A stretch of 64,000 nt of DNA from assembly GCA_003255065.1 (NCBI GenBank), contig QAOA01004742.1, positions 260,153 through 324,152 of the forward strand, read 5' to 3'. The stretch is from Cercis canadensis (lineage: Eukaryota; Streptophyta; Magnoliopsida; Fabales; Fabaceae). Of this stretch, positions 51,184 through 62,899 are shown one piece after another (the first letter of the stretch is position 1; each line of letters begins with the position of its first letter). The notes below the pieces were generated by a model that was not told where the DNA came from, made no database searches, and worked only from the letters and a program-made list of their open reading frames with translations. A program made the position numbers and the translations under genes.

Positions 51184-54100
51184 TTAGAATGATGCTTCAG
51201 GGAGATGTCTGACAGAAATTAAGGGTTTTCTCTGCTCTCTTTGAAGCTTGATTAAAAAGAAAAGAAAAAAAAATTATATTTTTGACTCAGATGGGTAAGC
51301 AAAAGAAAGAGATATTTAACTTCTTGATACCTGTGCCTCTAACTCAGCAATTCTTTGCAAAGATGCCTGTTCAATGCAAGCACGACGCTTACATTCTTCT
51401 TCTAGTAAACCTGTAATTTGGTATCTTAGCTCTGCCATTTCCTGAGCTAGGTCCTCTGCTTCTTCTTTGGCCTTCAATTTTTCCTCTTTCAATTCTTCCT
51501 GTTAGGGAAGTCAAAAGCACTTTATAAATCTCCAAACTCAAATTGACAGTAATAAAAGGAACTACATCACAGAAATTTAGCTTTCTTACTTTTGTACTTA
51601 ACAAACTAACATACATCACTTCAAAGATTATGCTTTGAGGAATAGCCCTACCTTAAGTTTCTCTACAAGAAATTCGTATTCTTGCATCTGGCTTGGCATC
51701 TTCTCCATCTCCCCTTTTAAACATGAATCTGATTTTAAGACTGTTTCCAATCTTGCAAGGAGTGGACCCAATACTTCTCCATAAGCACTTAGGAAATATT
51801 TCGGAAACATAACCAGAAATTTAGTAAAATAATGCTTCAAATTATAGTAGTTTGAAATAATAAATAATAAAGGAAATAGAGTAGGAGGCAATTAAATACC
51901 AATATTATCAGTAACTATTAATTATAATCACATGATCTGAACTTTTCCTCTACATGATAAATACATTAGTATCCAAATAAACATGCTGAGTTTCTTCTGA
52001 TATGCATGTTAGTCATGAAAGATTACATTAAACAGATGAGGTTAAGAACTATAATAAAATTATTAAAGGAGCAAAAGGAAAAGACATCAATCAACTTATA
52101 AGAACTAACAAATATATAACTAATTTCTTTAATTTTATGAATCCATTCAATCAACATTGGAATTGCAGTACTACACATGCACTTATGATCACACTAAGAA
52201 TATCAGGACTTTGTGAAAGAATTAAATTCTCCATTACTTTTCATTTTATGATAATCGAAATAATATTAAGAAGAGAGAAAAAAAAAAAGGACAGATTCCT
52301 TATTTCTTCCTTATTACCTTGAAGGAGAAAATGTGACTCCACAAAGGAGAAACCAAGGAGTTTGAAAAAGAATATATATATATATATTTCCTAGATCACT
52401 GACACAATATTTGATGCCCCCATGGTTGAATTGATAAGGGAAGGACAAAATTTCACTCTGTTAAACCATCAAAGAGAAGTCAAGCAAAAAACTATGCAAG
52501 AGTAAGGAGCACACCACAATGAAGCTTCCACTCCCTCACCAATAATGACTTAGTTGAAATAACATACTTAACATGACACATCACGTGTCACATACAAATT
52601 AGTAGAACAACAGAAAAGCACTTTACATTATTCACCTTATGTTCTTTGATATGGTAGGATTACATGCTTGTTCACTCAAGGAAGACTGACTGTTGGATTG
52701 TGATCCATCCTTCTTTTCCAGCCACTCTTCAACCTTTTCAGAAAAAAATTTAGTGTTCATTTTGGCAGCATTAAGCTTCTCTTTAAGTTCCATATTTTCC
52801 TCATTTAGAGAGATGATAGTTTCTTGTGCATCCTGAAATACAACCTGGAGCTCTTCAATCAATCTACTCATTCTAATTTTTTCTTGTACAGTTTCTTCCT
52901 GGATCTTCTTAGCCTCAAAACAATTCTGCTCCAAGGTCATCATATCAAGCTTCATACTCTCTACTTCACACTGAGATTCTAATGCCATGGATGAAATCGA
53001 TTCTTCTAGTTTCTCTATGGACAAAGTTGACTTCTGTAATTCCATTTCCTTAGTTTCTACTTCCTGGATCAAGAAAAATTGCTCTGAATTGGATCTCTGC
53101 AGCTCTTCCCTCAACTTGCAAACCTCTTCCTGTAAATTTTCTGTCTCCTCTAATTTCAATTTGAGGCTTTGAACACGTTCATCCAGGTAGTTCACCTCTG
53201 CGTTCCTCATATTTAATTGATCCTGAAGGTAATCTGTATGAAGTGTAATCTAAATCTAAATTAAGCCAATAAAAGAGTAGCAAGACCTAAAAAGTTAATT
53301 GCATTAGTCAAATTCAATTAAAAAGTACATTTCAACTTTAACCCCCCCCCCCCAAAAANCCCCCAAAAAAAAAAAAATTCAACTCATGGAACTCCGATGA
53401 CTAGACAGACTAGATCTACTTGTCAAAAGGACATCCTAAAGAATGAAAGCAGTCTGCTCTTGAATGGTGATCATATGTCACATAAATGGTTCATTAATGG
53501 AAAGTTTTTCCAAACTGCGGCATATGTGCCAAAAAAATATAAAGGGAGAAAAAATGAAAATAATTTTTATCTGACAATCATATGAAAGTGCTTTTATCAC
53601 TTTCATATGAAAGGAGCCAGATGTTATTAATAGTCCAAAGAGGAATCTTCAGTTGAGACAAGACTCACTACCTATTTCTTGAGAACAGTTCAGCAGCTCT
53701 TTTTCCAACCTTTCAATGTGCCTCTTATCTTCTGTATGAGCTTCTGATATTGACTTCTCATGTAATTCTAGTACCTGCATCAATGTAATAAATCAATTGT
53801 ACCTCAGATGTGGAAGAGTTTGGCATGATACCCTACAGAATCCTGATAAAAGATTGATTACTAGTTCTGAAAAATATAGACTTGGGACAGAAACTCTTTC
53901 TCCACCACTTCACTCATATCTAAATAGTTGTTATTACTAAATCTCCCTGACTAACATAAATATCTGATCATGGCTTTAATTTGAATTAAGACATCAACTC
54001 GAAGAGGCTATGTATAACAATTTTTGTATGGGAGGATTTTTATGTCCATCTAGCAAGCATTACAAATTGATACGACTGATTGCCTTCATATTGGTCACAA

Positions 54101-54907
54101 CAACCAGAAAGCAACACTTTGTCATTGCATTACTGGTTAATAATTACTAAACATAACACTCTAAGACGGATGAAATGCCAAAAGTTTGGGAAGTAAGTTG
54201 TTCATTCCCTTCCTAGAAAAGCATGTAGAGATATATGAGTTAATTAAACACATTATGATACCAAAGCATGTCTTATAATATCAAGAATTCTTGCATATGA
54301 CATACCCTGATTAGTTCAAATCTTTGGGATTGTGAACTTTTTAACATGTCCTTCTCACTTCTAAGCTGCGAATCATAAACAGGAAAAATATCAGTAAAAA
54401 GATCAAATGATAAGTTAACTAAGTAATGAGCAGCATAGCAAACGCAGCCAACAATTGAAAATGTTACAACGTTGACATAGAAATAGTGCTTCATTTCAGC
54501 ATAAACAAATTTGATGAAGCTATCTATAATGCATATCAGAATTTCATTCTCTCAAGCATAATATGAATGTCATCTAATAATGCTATAAAGAGAAAGCAGT
54601 AACATATTCTTCAAGCAGTATGAGTTACCAGCAAGAGCACTTGACTGTCATATGCCTCATAAGTGACTTCAGATAAGCATATGCTAGACCTCCATAAATT
54701 AGCCAATTTAATGCTATAAAATATTTCAAAGAAGATATCCCGTTGGTTAAGCTGGTGCTGTGCTTCACCATATGCCTAACAAATGTGAGCTAGCTTAGCA
54801 AGCAGGTAAAGGGGGGAAATCAATACCTCTCTACATCTTGTTCCAATCCGCAGGAGTTCCTCCACATCAAAACTAGTATCACTATCTCTTCTGGAGCTAT
54901 TTGACAT
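51184..54907 (-). CDS. Plant coiled-coil protein, myosin-heavy-chain-like (7 exons, 402 aa)
   Basis: Exons: 54907-54827, 54365-54306, 53774-53672, 53233-52636, 51787-51652, 51498-51331, 51246-51184; GT-AG, 403 codons with stop. The protein starts MSNSSRRDSDTSFDVEELLR and is almost wholly a heptad-rich coiled coil: RNAEVNYLDERVQSLKLKLE, EVETKEMELQKSTLSIEKLE, RLIEELQVVFQDAQETIISL, then EELKEEKLKAKEEAEDLAQE and RIAELEAQ near the end. A Ser-rich break (KKDGSQSNSQSSLSEQA) separates the two coils. There is no transmembrane segment, motor or known enzyme domain. Position next to SNAP33 fits Arabidopsis At5g07890/At5g61200, annotated as myosin heavy chain-related (from memory). Function unknown; the structural role is inferred. 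Confidence 0.8.
53341..53377. other. Assembly gap at a poly-C/poly-A boundary in a coiled-coil gene intron
   Basis: The pattern C-run, A-run, N (53359), C-run, A-run repeats the same homopolymer junction on both sides of the N. This is a typical unresolved overlap; it lies in the intron between exons 3 and 4. Confidence 0.8.
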
Positions 54908-57185
54908 TTTTGTAAGGCAGTTACAGACAAGTGCAAAAGAGTAGGATGCCTGAATCGAAGTCCATTAACGAAGAAACCTTGTTAAAATTTGATAGCAGTG
55001 TATACAAAAAGAACAAACATCGACCCTAAAACTACCACGCAAAAGCTCTGAGAAAACTACAAAACAAAAAAATTTATGGGCGTACATTAGAACAAGGAAT
55101 TCTTGGCATGACTCTACAGTCAATGAAAAGAATTTTGAAAATTTAACAAAAGAACAGTCATACGCCCACTCACTCAACCATATTACCCCATCTACATTTT
55201 CCAGGTGGCACATGCAAGTTATTCTTGCTAGAAAATACAACATAAAAAGAGCAAACAACTTTAAAAGCTTATTCACGTTAAAAAGAAAATTAAAATTAAA
55301 AAGCTTATTACATTTCGACTTTTACTTGTAATTTGTTATGCTATTTAGGTAAAAGGGAACGGTACGCATGATTACCCAGATCATAGTTTTTCCAATTCAT
55401 CGCAGTAAGCCAAAAATTCATAAATAACCCTGGAAAGGGATTCTATAACGTACAACTGTAAAAGCCAGTTATACATGAATAAAACAGCACCCCCAAACTT
55501 AATCAATTTATACCTTCTCTGTAAGAAATCCAATTCAAAATACAACTACGAGAAAGTTCGATTCCAACTGCATTCTCAAATTCCCAAATTTATATATATC
55601 TTTGATATATAACCTGAAAGAGAGAGTAAAAACCTGAGCTTTTACCTGAATCAGAAGTCGATAGCAGTTCCCCAACTGATATCCTGAGTTCGTCTTCTAA
55701 GAACAATGGGAAATTTTTTGAACGTTAATATGATTCAAATTTAGCAACTCCCGTTGCCCAACTAATCGATATGATGAAAACTTGCAATTTTGAGCTGGCA
55801 AATGAAACGGGTCACGTTGGTTTGAACTTTGAACATTAGGTGCTTACCGTATTAGACTAACGAAGAATTAGATAATCTTCGGCCCTATGTCATCCAAGGA
55901 GGATATTCTGGTCTTTTTACTTTTATACCATGCCTCAGAAGCCAAAAGAAAAAAAAAAATACAATACTTTTATAGCATGCTTTAAAGTTTAAATAATCGT
56001 CATCCCCTTCGATTTGACACAAAGATGGAAAGAAGACCAAAAAATATGGAGAGAATCACTCAAACCACAAAAATTTTAGGTATCCAACGGCTAAGAATTA
56101 GGTTTTAGTAGTTGATATATAGATATTATTGTAAGTTAACATGCATTGGTTTTAAAATGGAGGAACCTTTTATTACTCTAAATTTTTAAATACTAAAAAA
56201 ATAAGTAATTTTATGAGAGTCACTTCAAAATAATAAAAAAATTCAGGTGGATCACAATTATTATTAAATTTCTAAATTTGCATTTGACTGATTCATAGTC
56301 ATTCATATTAATCGGTGGTCATTCTATATTTCTTAATAATTATCTCATATTAACTACCGTCATCAGTTAGAGCAATTTTAAAAATTTAATAATAATTACG
56401 ACTTATTTAAATTTTTTTTAATGACCAATCTTAAACAACTTAACAATAAAAATCTCTAATATATTCCCGCAAAGAGAGAAACATTAGCGAGAAGAAAATG
56501 ATATTTAGCAAAACAGAGAAAGTTATAAATTAATAAAAAAAAATTATGCTTTTACTTTTGTACATATATTATTTGGATAGTGTTTCAAATCCACTTACTG
56601 ACACTATAGTACACAGCCAATGAGATGAGGACATGGTTAAGCAGGTTTTATTAATTATAAAATGTGCCTCAAAGTTGTATTAATTATAAAATATGCTTCA
56701 AAATTGAGATAATTATAAAATTATCCCAAATAAATCTTAAACTCTAAATCTTAAAAAATGAACCATAAACCCTAAACCCAAAAAAAAAAATAGATTGGAT
56801 AATCACAAAGTGAAGCCATAAGTTGCTGCCAACCCTTGAATATGGGAGTTCTAAGGTTCTTGGTAAGACAGCTAGAGTAACTAAGGAAGGTAAGGCACCA
56901 AATATTTGGACCTCCAAACGTTATTTATCTTGTGTATTAAGTATACACATAATAGGTGTCCCTTATTCTTGTATACATATTACCCTACCTGGCCAACTCA
57001 TCTCCAACTCCGAAGTTTAGTGGAAATCCATAGTCGATACCAGGACTGAACTTGGCAATTTCGAAAAGAAAAAGAAGGGAATTTACAAGCACGAGCAAAA
57101 AAGAAAATGGAAATTCTCAGCCTAAGAAGCTTTTCTAATGCTCTATCTAAATCTCTGCCCAACTTAAGAGGGTATAAACCAACTA
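54908..57185. other. Coiled-coil gene 5' region and AT-rich spacer
   Basis: About 2.3 kb. The first 800 bp should contain the 5' UTR (probably with a leader intron) and the promoter of the coiled-coil gene. The rest is AT-rich with no recognisable frame until the 3' end of the four-finger gene. A 65-codon frame at 56823-57020 has no signature. Confidence 0.4.
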
Positions 57186-60117
57186 TCAATCAGTGGTTGC
57201 TCCTATTGACTCTGCCTGCCTTTTCACCATAGCAGCGTGTTTCTGCCCAGCAAGGTGAGAATTAAAAACCGTCTGGTTGTTGCACACCACGTTGCATAGA
57301 GTGCACCACCGAACAGCACCTGCTGCAGCTCCACCTTCTACAAGTTTACGTTTCTTCGTCTCCAGATCCTTTTCTAGTGCATCTAAAGTGACTGCCTTCT
57401 GTGATTTTTGTGAATTCATCCCTTCATGTTTATCAGTGTCTGGCTTTTCCTGCGGCCCAATTATTGGAGTTGTTGTATGTTGCAAAGCATTTGCTGCAGT
57501 AGTACTATCGCCAGCATCATTTTCTGATTTTGATAGTTTCTCCTGTTTCTTCAGGTGTTTCTTCCCAGATAAGTGTGCAATATATACATCCTTGCTGTTA
57601 CAACTGATCTTGCAAACTTCACACCATACAGATTGAGCAATCTTGACTCTCTTTGGGGAATAACCAATACCATAGCGCTGAAATGCAGCACGATATGGAC
57701 CAACCACATTATGAGATATCAAGCCAACCTAAAAAGTGACCAACAGCTCTCAGTTTAGAAATATTGGTTCCCGCCATTACACTTTTGTTGCATTTCAACA
57801 GGTAAAACAAAAAAAGGTGCAACCCAGCCAAACGAAATAAGCTATTGAATAGAACAACTTAATTGAGCTATCCGGAAATCTAATCGAAGAACTTGGGAAA
57901 GTGAATGCAGGATGGGCTGTCCTCAAGAAGGCCTAAGTTTAGATTAGTCTTTTGGTTAAATCATTATTTTGGGCCTGATTGTAATTGTAGGTTTTAGGGA
58001 TAGCTTAGTAGTTTTCATATTATTTCAGTAATTTTTGCTGGGAATATTTTTAGGGATTTGATTTGGTTACTTTAGGAAGTTTTAGGGCATTTATGGCAGA
58101 ATTAGAATCCTAGTAGAATATTATATGGGCCACGACTATTCTAGAAATTTTTTGACTTGCTGATCAAGTTGTATCAAGCCTATAAACGGCCTTTCAAGTG
58201 TAAAACGAAAATATCTTTGTTTTTCTTATGAATGAATATGATATTTTCAAATCTGAGTGGTTTCTAAACCCTAGAACCCCCTTTCTTTGTTCCTTTGTTC
58301 CGATCTCAATCTCTCCTATTCCTTGCCCTAATTCTGGCCTATTAGCTGCTCCTCTCTTTTTTCTATTGCATCAGAAAGGCTGCAAAAGAAATAATCATAT
58401 AATCCATAGTTGGAAATTGCGGTCTCCATTTGCAAGCAGTTCAGAATAAAATATAACATGGGCCTAAGAAAATATAGAAAAAGTACTGCAACCACTCTAC
58501 GCACAGATCACATAATTCAACTACAAATTTAGTTACCTTTAATATTTCATATTCTCCTCCACGATTATTTCAGTTCTTCATCAAAGTAGAGCTAATAGGT
58601 TTCTACTTAATTAACGTATTTTCTTTCTTCTACCTTAAAAGTTCTAGTTCCATAAGCATAAAGTAAAGTTTAATACAAAAACCCATAATAGATATTATGC
58701 ATAAAGCACTTAGAACACTGAAAAATGGCGTGTAATGCATTAAAGAAAACCACCAAAAGAATATCTGAACAATGAAATAAATGAAGGAGAAAACAGCTAA
58801 AATACATAATCTCAATGCAGACAAGTTGTAAAAATTGCACATCTTAACCTTATGAGAGGGTAATTGAATGCAAAATCACCTTAGCAGCGTGCTTTTTCCC
58901 AGCTAGATGTTTGCTAAATACATCTTGACTATTGCAAACAATCTTACATATCGTGCAAACCCTTACTGAATCAACAACTGCACCACCACTCAAATCCTTC
59001 CGCTTAGACTCTAACTCCTTACCTACAACACCAGTTAACACTTGTCCATGGATACTGCTCATTTGACTTTGTGAACTTGCATGAGAGGTTCCTGATAATA
59101 CTGTATTAGTGGGATTAGTCTGTGACTGCAAATTCTTTTTGTGTTTCTTTCCTGATATGTGCTTTTCAAAAACATCTTTGCTATTACAATCAATTTTGCA
59201 AACCTCACACCGCATTGACTTGATGACTTTGGTTTGATTAGGCAATATAACTGTAGTATCATTAGTAAAATGTTGAGTTGTTGAGTTGTCTTTCCACGCA
59301 GCATGCAAACTTGTAGACGCTACTGAAGTCTCATGTAAAGATTGGATGGCCTGCACATCACAAGAATTGGAACTCAAAGACAGAGTGCACATCTGAAACC
59401 GCTCACTACATCTACCGCATGTAGATATAAATTTTTGAGAATCCAATGTGTCATGCAAAATGAAGACAAAGGGTTTATATGCAGTATAAACATAAACATT
59501 CAAGTGAATACTGTGTAATACTAATACACCACCAAATAGAAAGGAACCAACAAGCAAAAAAATTGTTTTACATAAAATGCTCCATCTAATCACCCACTCT
59601 TCCGCAATTGACAAGTAGAATATAGATTTAACTTCTTCAGAAATCCAAAAACAATAATTACACATCAAAATTCAAAATGCAGATTAACGGGGAAGAAAAA
59701 AACTCCAGACTGGCAGAAAACACGAAAACGACCTGTCACAGCCACAAAATTAATTCATTTCGAATTATCCAAAGGCACACAAAATAAGACAAAATTAAAA
59801 AAAATTGATTAATTTAGAGGACTCACAGCTCCATATCTGACGGGCTCAGTTTGTTTGACAATCCAATTCTGAGAAACTGCATTTGGGTCCTGAGAATCTT
59901 TTGTTTGGGTTTCGTAGCCAGCATATAAGGCCGAAATTCCATATGGGTCCGCGCCGGGGGGATAAAGAGGCTGATCCGAGAGCGTAGAAGGGAATTGTGG
60001 TTGAGGGAAAGTTAAGAACAAAGGGGTTGAGGAGAAAGGTTGCTGAGAATAGAGTGTTGGCAAGGTGGTGAAGGAAGAAGGGGGTGGGGGGTACATTTGC
60101 ACAGATGAATGATTCAT
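57186..60117 (-). CDS. Four-finger C2H2 protein of the zf-U1/matrin type (3 exons, 434 aa)
   Basis: Exons: 60117-59827, 59350-58880, 57728-57186; GT-AG, phase 0, 435 codons with stop. The N-terminus (1-97) is Pro/Ser/Tyr-rich (MYPPPPSSFTTLPTLYSQQP). Four fingers have the C-x2-C-x12-H-x5-H spacing of RNA-binding U1-type fingers: C145/C148/H161/H167, C229/C232/H245/H251, C290/C293/H306/H312 and C396/C399/H412/H418. Each second finger carries HLAG(K/Q)KHAA. Fingers 1-2 are encoded by exon 2 and fingers 3-4 by exon 3, with related linkers (KELESKRKDLSGG and KDLETKKRKLVEGG). The family is predicted to bind double-stranded or structured RNA in the nucleus; the Arabidopsis relative near SNAP33 (At5g61190) has only a provisional annotation. 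No enzyme domain is visible here. Confidence 0.85.
57890..58380 (+). mobile_element. Possible solo LTR fragment in an intron of the four-finger gene
   Basis: The region between exons 2 and 3 contains a TATA-like CCTATAAACGGCC (58178-58190) followed by a short leader and GAATGAATATGATATTTTC, then CTCTCC-rich sequence. This order resembles the promoter, R and U5 parts of plant LTRs. Terminal TG/CA and target duplications were not resolved and no internal genes are present. Confidence 0.35.
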
Positions 60118-62899
60118 GTGAAGCGGGTTAGGGCAATGACGAGAGTTTAGCGAATTCTATATCGGTAACGAAGTGCACCTTACAGACTTGCAGTACTTGC
60201 TATGGAAGTTTCTTCTATTTTTGATTAAAGAGAGAGATGGGTTTTTTTTGGTTCGAAGACAGACGGGTTGATAAAGTAATGGGCTTTCCTCTTTTTAGTC
60301 TCAGACTCTCGGCCCAAGTATTTGGGCCGATTTATTTCATTAATTTGATAAAAAGGAAATTGATAATTGAGAAGCAACTTATTTGATATTTTAAATAACT
60401 AGTTTTTAATGCAAATTTGAAATCATTATAGTTTTTCGTGAGGATTAGTATTTTTCTAAAAAAAATTCTTTTTTATTTCAGGCCCACCGTAAGATGACAA
60501 ACTATTTGACACATATCATATTAAAAGTGCAAGGACCACATTCTAGATCAAGAGTACAGCTTATTTTAATCTCCGTTTTGTGTTTTTCTTTCTTGGTTAA
60601 GTCTCCATTTTTGTATTTTATCTAAATCATATTTTTTATTGTGGCTGATAGTATACACAACTATTATTAAATCTTCCGGCTTACGAATCAAACTTCTAAA
60701 AGTCCCCTATTGACTCAATAGCTTTCTTTTTATTTTTATTTTTTTCCTTGGCCATTATATTGACTCTATAAGTTTAGTTGACTAGACTAACCATGTATTT
60801 TAGCATTTTCTTGCTTGAACCTGAAAAATAATTTTTTTGTTTGCTCATAAGCCTTGATAGAGAATGATGTAAGGCTGATCTATGGACAGGAAATTTAAAT
60901 ACTAAAATAGTATTGAGTTTCTTGTATTGCTTTTTATTTAAATTTTGCTATGTAAGTTGTGTTTAAATCATAGGTAAATACAGATAATAAAACGTATCTA
61001 AGAAAATAATCAAATATTAAAGTTTCCTTATTGGAATAGTATCTTTCAATGTTTTGACCCTTTTCAAATTATTGGTTACACATGTCATGCTACAAGGTTG
61101 TAGATAATAAATTTAATGATGAACAATGGAACAAATTATTTTTATCTCAAATTCTTTTTTTATATTTTGACTATAATTTTAAATTTGAACACAACTCATA
61201 AATTTTGAGGAAGACATTTGACCACAAAGCATTTGGTATTTCTATCTCGGATTTATTCTTATAATTATCAATTTTCTTTTTGAGGGTGTGTTTAGGTGCC
61301 AAACTTAGCTGACTATGTTCAGCTTCAATTCGATTCATAAATGAGAAAAAAAAAAAAAAAAAAAAAAAAACCCTTACAAACACCACCAAAATTCAGGAAC
61401 CAGTATAAACGCAATTCCATAATGGTAATTACCAACGTAAAAATAATTTTATGAGAACAAAAGTGAGAGGACACAAGAAGTCACTTGAATTGATCTTGAG
61501 TATAATTTTTGGTACATAAAAAATTTGAGAATTAATTAGGTTATACTAGAATCAAATATAGGACTCATGTAGATGTCTCGACTTTTCTATCTTTAAACCA
61601 AGCTCCTATGGTAGCTCGAGTGAATAAGTGAAATGGAATTTACCTTAAAAAAATTAACAGATAATAATTTTTATGTAATTAAAAATTTTAATTTTTTTAA
61701 AGACCAGAATAGCCTTCTAACAGCCTAACTGCATGAAGAATTGCAGATTGCATAGCTTTCTTTGCAGTTTCTTGTACTAGTTGACAAAGCAGCATCATCT
61801 GCCAGCTACTAGAGCCGAGTAGAACAGGGACTTCCTCCATACCGTGTCAGTGACCAACGCTCTGCCAGCAACAAATGCCATTTTCAAGCTCCACAAAATA
61901 GATGGCCATAATACATTAAAAGGCTCAGATGTATTTCTCTGCTTCTTTCAACGGGTGAGCACAAATAGACATTCAAGCCAATTGGTCCCAATTTGTACAT
62001 CCCACACTTTTTACGTTTGCATATTTTTTCCCCTGAAAACCCATTATGTCTTGAAGGTTTAAAATTCTTATTTACAACTAATTCTTAATCTGAATAATGG
62101 AATTGGGATTCTAATAACAAAAGCAATTTTAATCACTAAACAGAAATTGTAGTACGCTGCATTTTGGCATTTTGCGCCTGGTTGATCCTGCTGTAATTTC
62201 ATTGAGTTATTACATATTAGTGGTCCAGGCATCTCCCCTAGTCTCTCCTCTCTTTATGAATTATTATGATATTTGCTACTGAGAACACATAGTGATTAGT
62301 GAGAGGGATTTAATAACACACCACTTGTGTGCCAAGTGAGAGAAGAAACGAGAGCGAGATGGGTGGTCAGGTTTTATGGTAGGTGACTAAACAACCACCT
62401 TAAGCTCACATGCCTTCTTTATGTGTATTATAAAATCTGCCTTTTTATCTCCTCATGTGTGATGACTTCGGTTACCTATCCCAATTTTTCAACACCTCAT
62501 TCATTTCTCTTTGATGCCAAGAAAAAATAATTACCTCCCAAACATGTCACTCACGTTTGAAAATTCATAAGAAAAAAGTTACATTTCTGAGAAACAGAAC
62601 TATAGAAGAAGTCTGTTACAATTCCTCAAGTTTCACCAATAAAAGCCAAATTGATGAGCCTGAAATTGGGACTTATTCTATCAAAAAAGTAATTAATAAC
62701 ATGCGCCACCCCAAAAATAATAAAAAAGGAAAATGAACAGAAGGGAAGTTCATTCATCTTTTGAACTAGTTGAAGAATATGAGCAGAAATGCCTTGAAGA
62801 AGACATGAATCCTGTAAAGAATTAATGAAATAAATGCAGAAACTTTTTCTATACAGTTTGAATCTTCACCCTGTGAACCACTGCTGGAAACTATGAATT
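60118..62899. other. Spacer between the four-finger gene promoter and the ZAT-type gene
   Basis: About 2.8 kb of AT-rich DNA. The first 150 bp should include the 5' UTR and promoter of the four-finger gene; the last few hundred bases should be the 3' UTR of the ZAT-type gene. An A-run lies at 61347-61370. A 15-base match to the start of 18S rRNA is noted separately. No gene was recognised. Confidence 0.4.
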
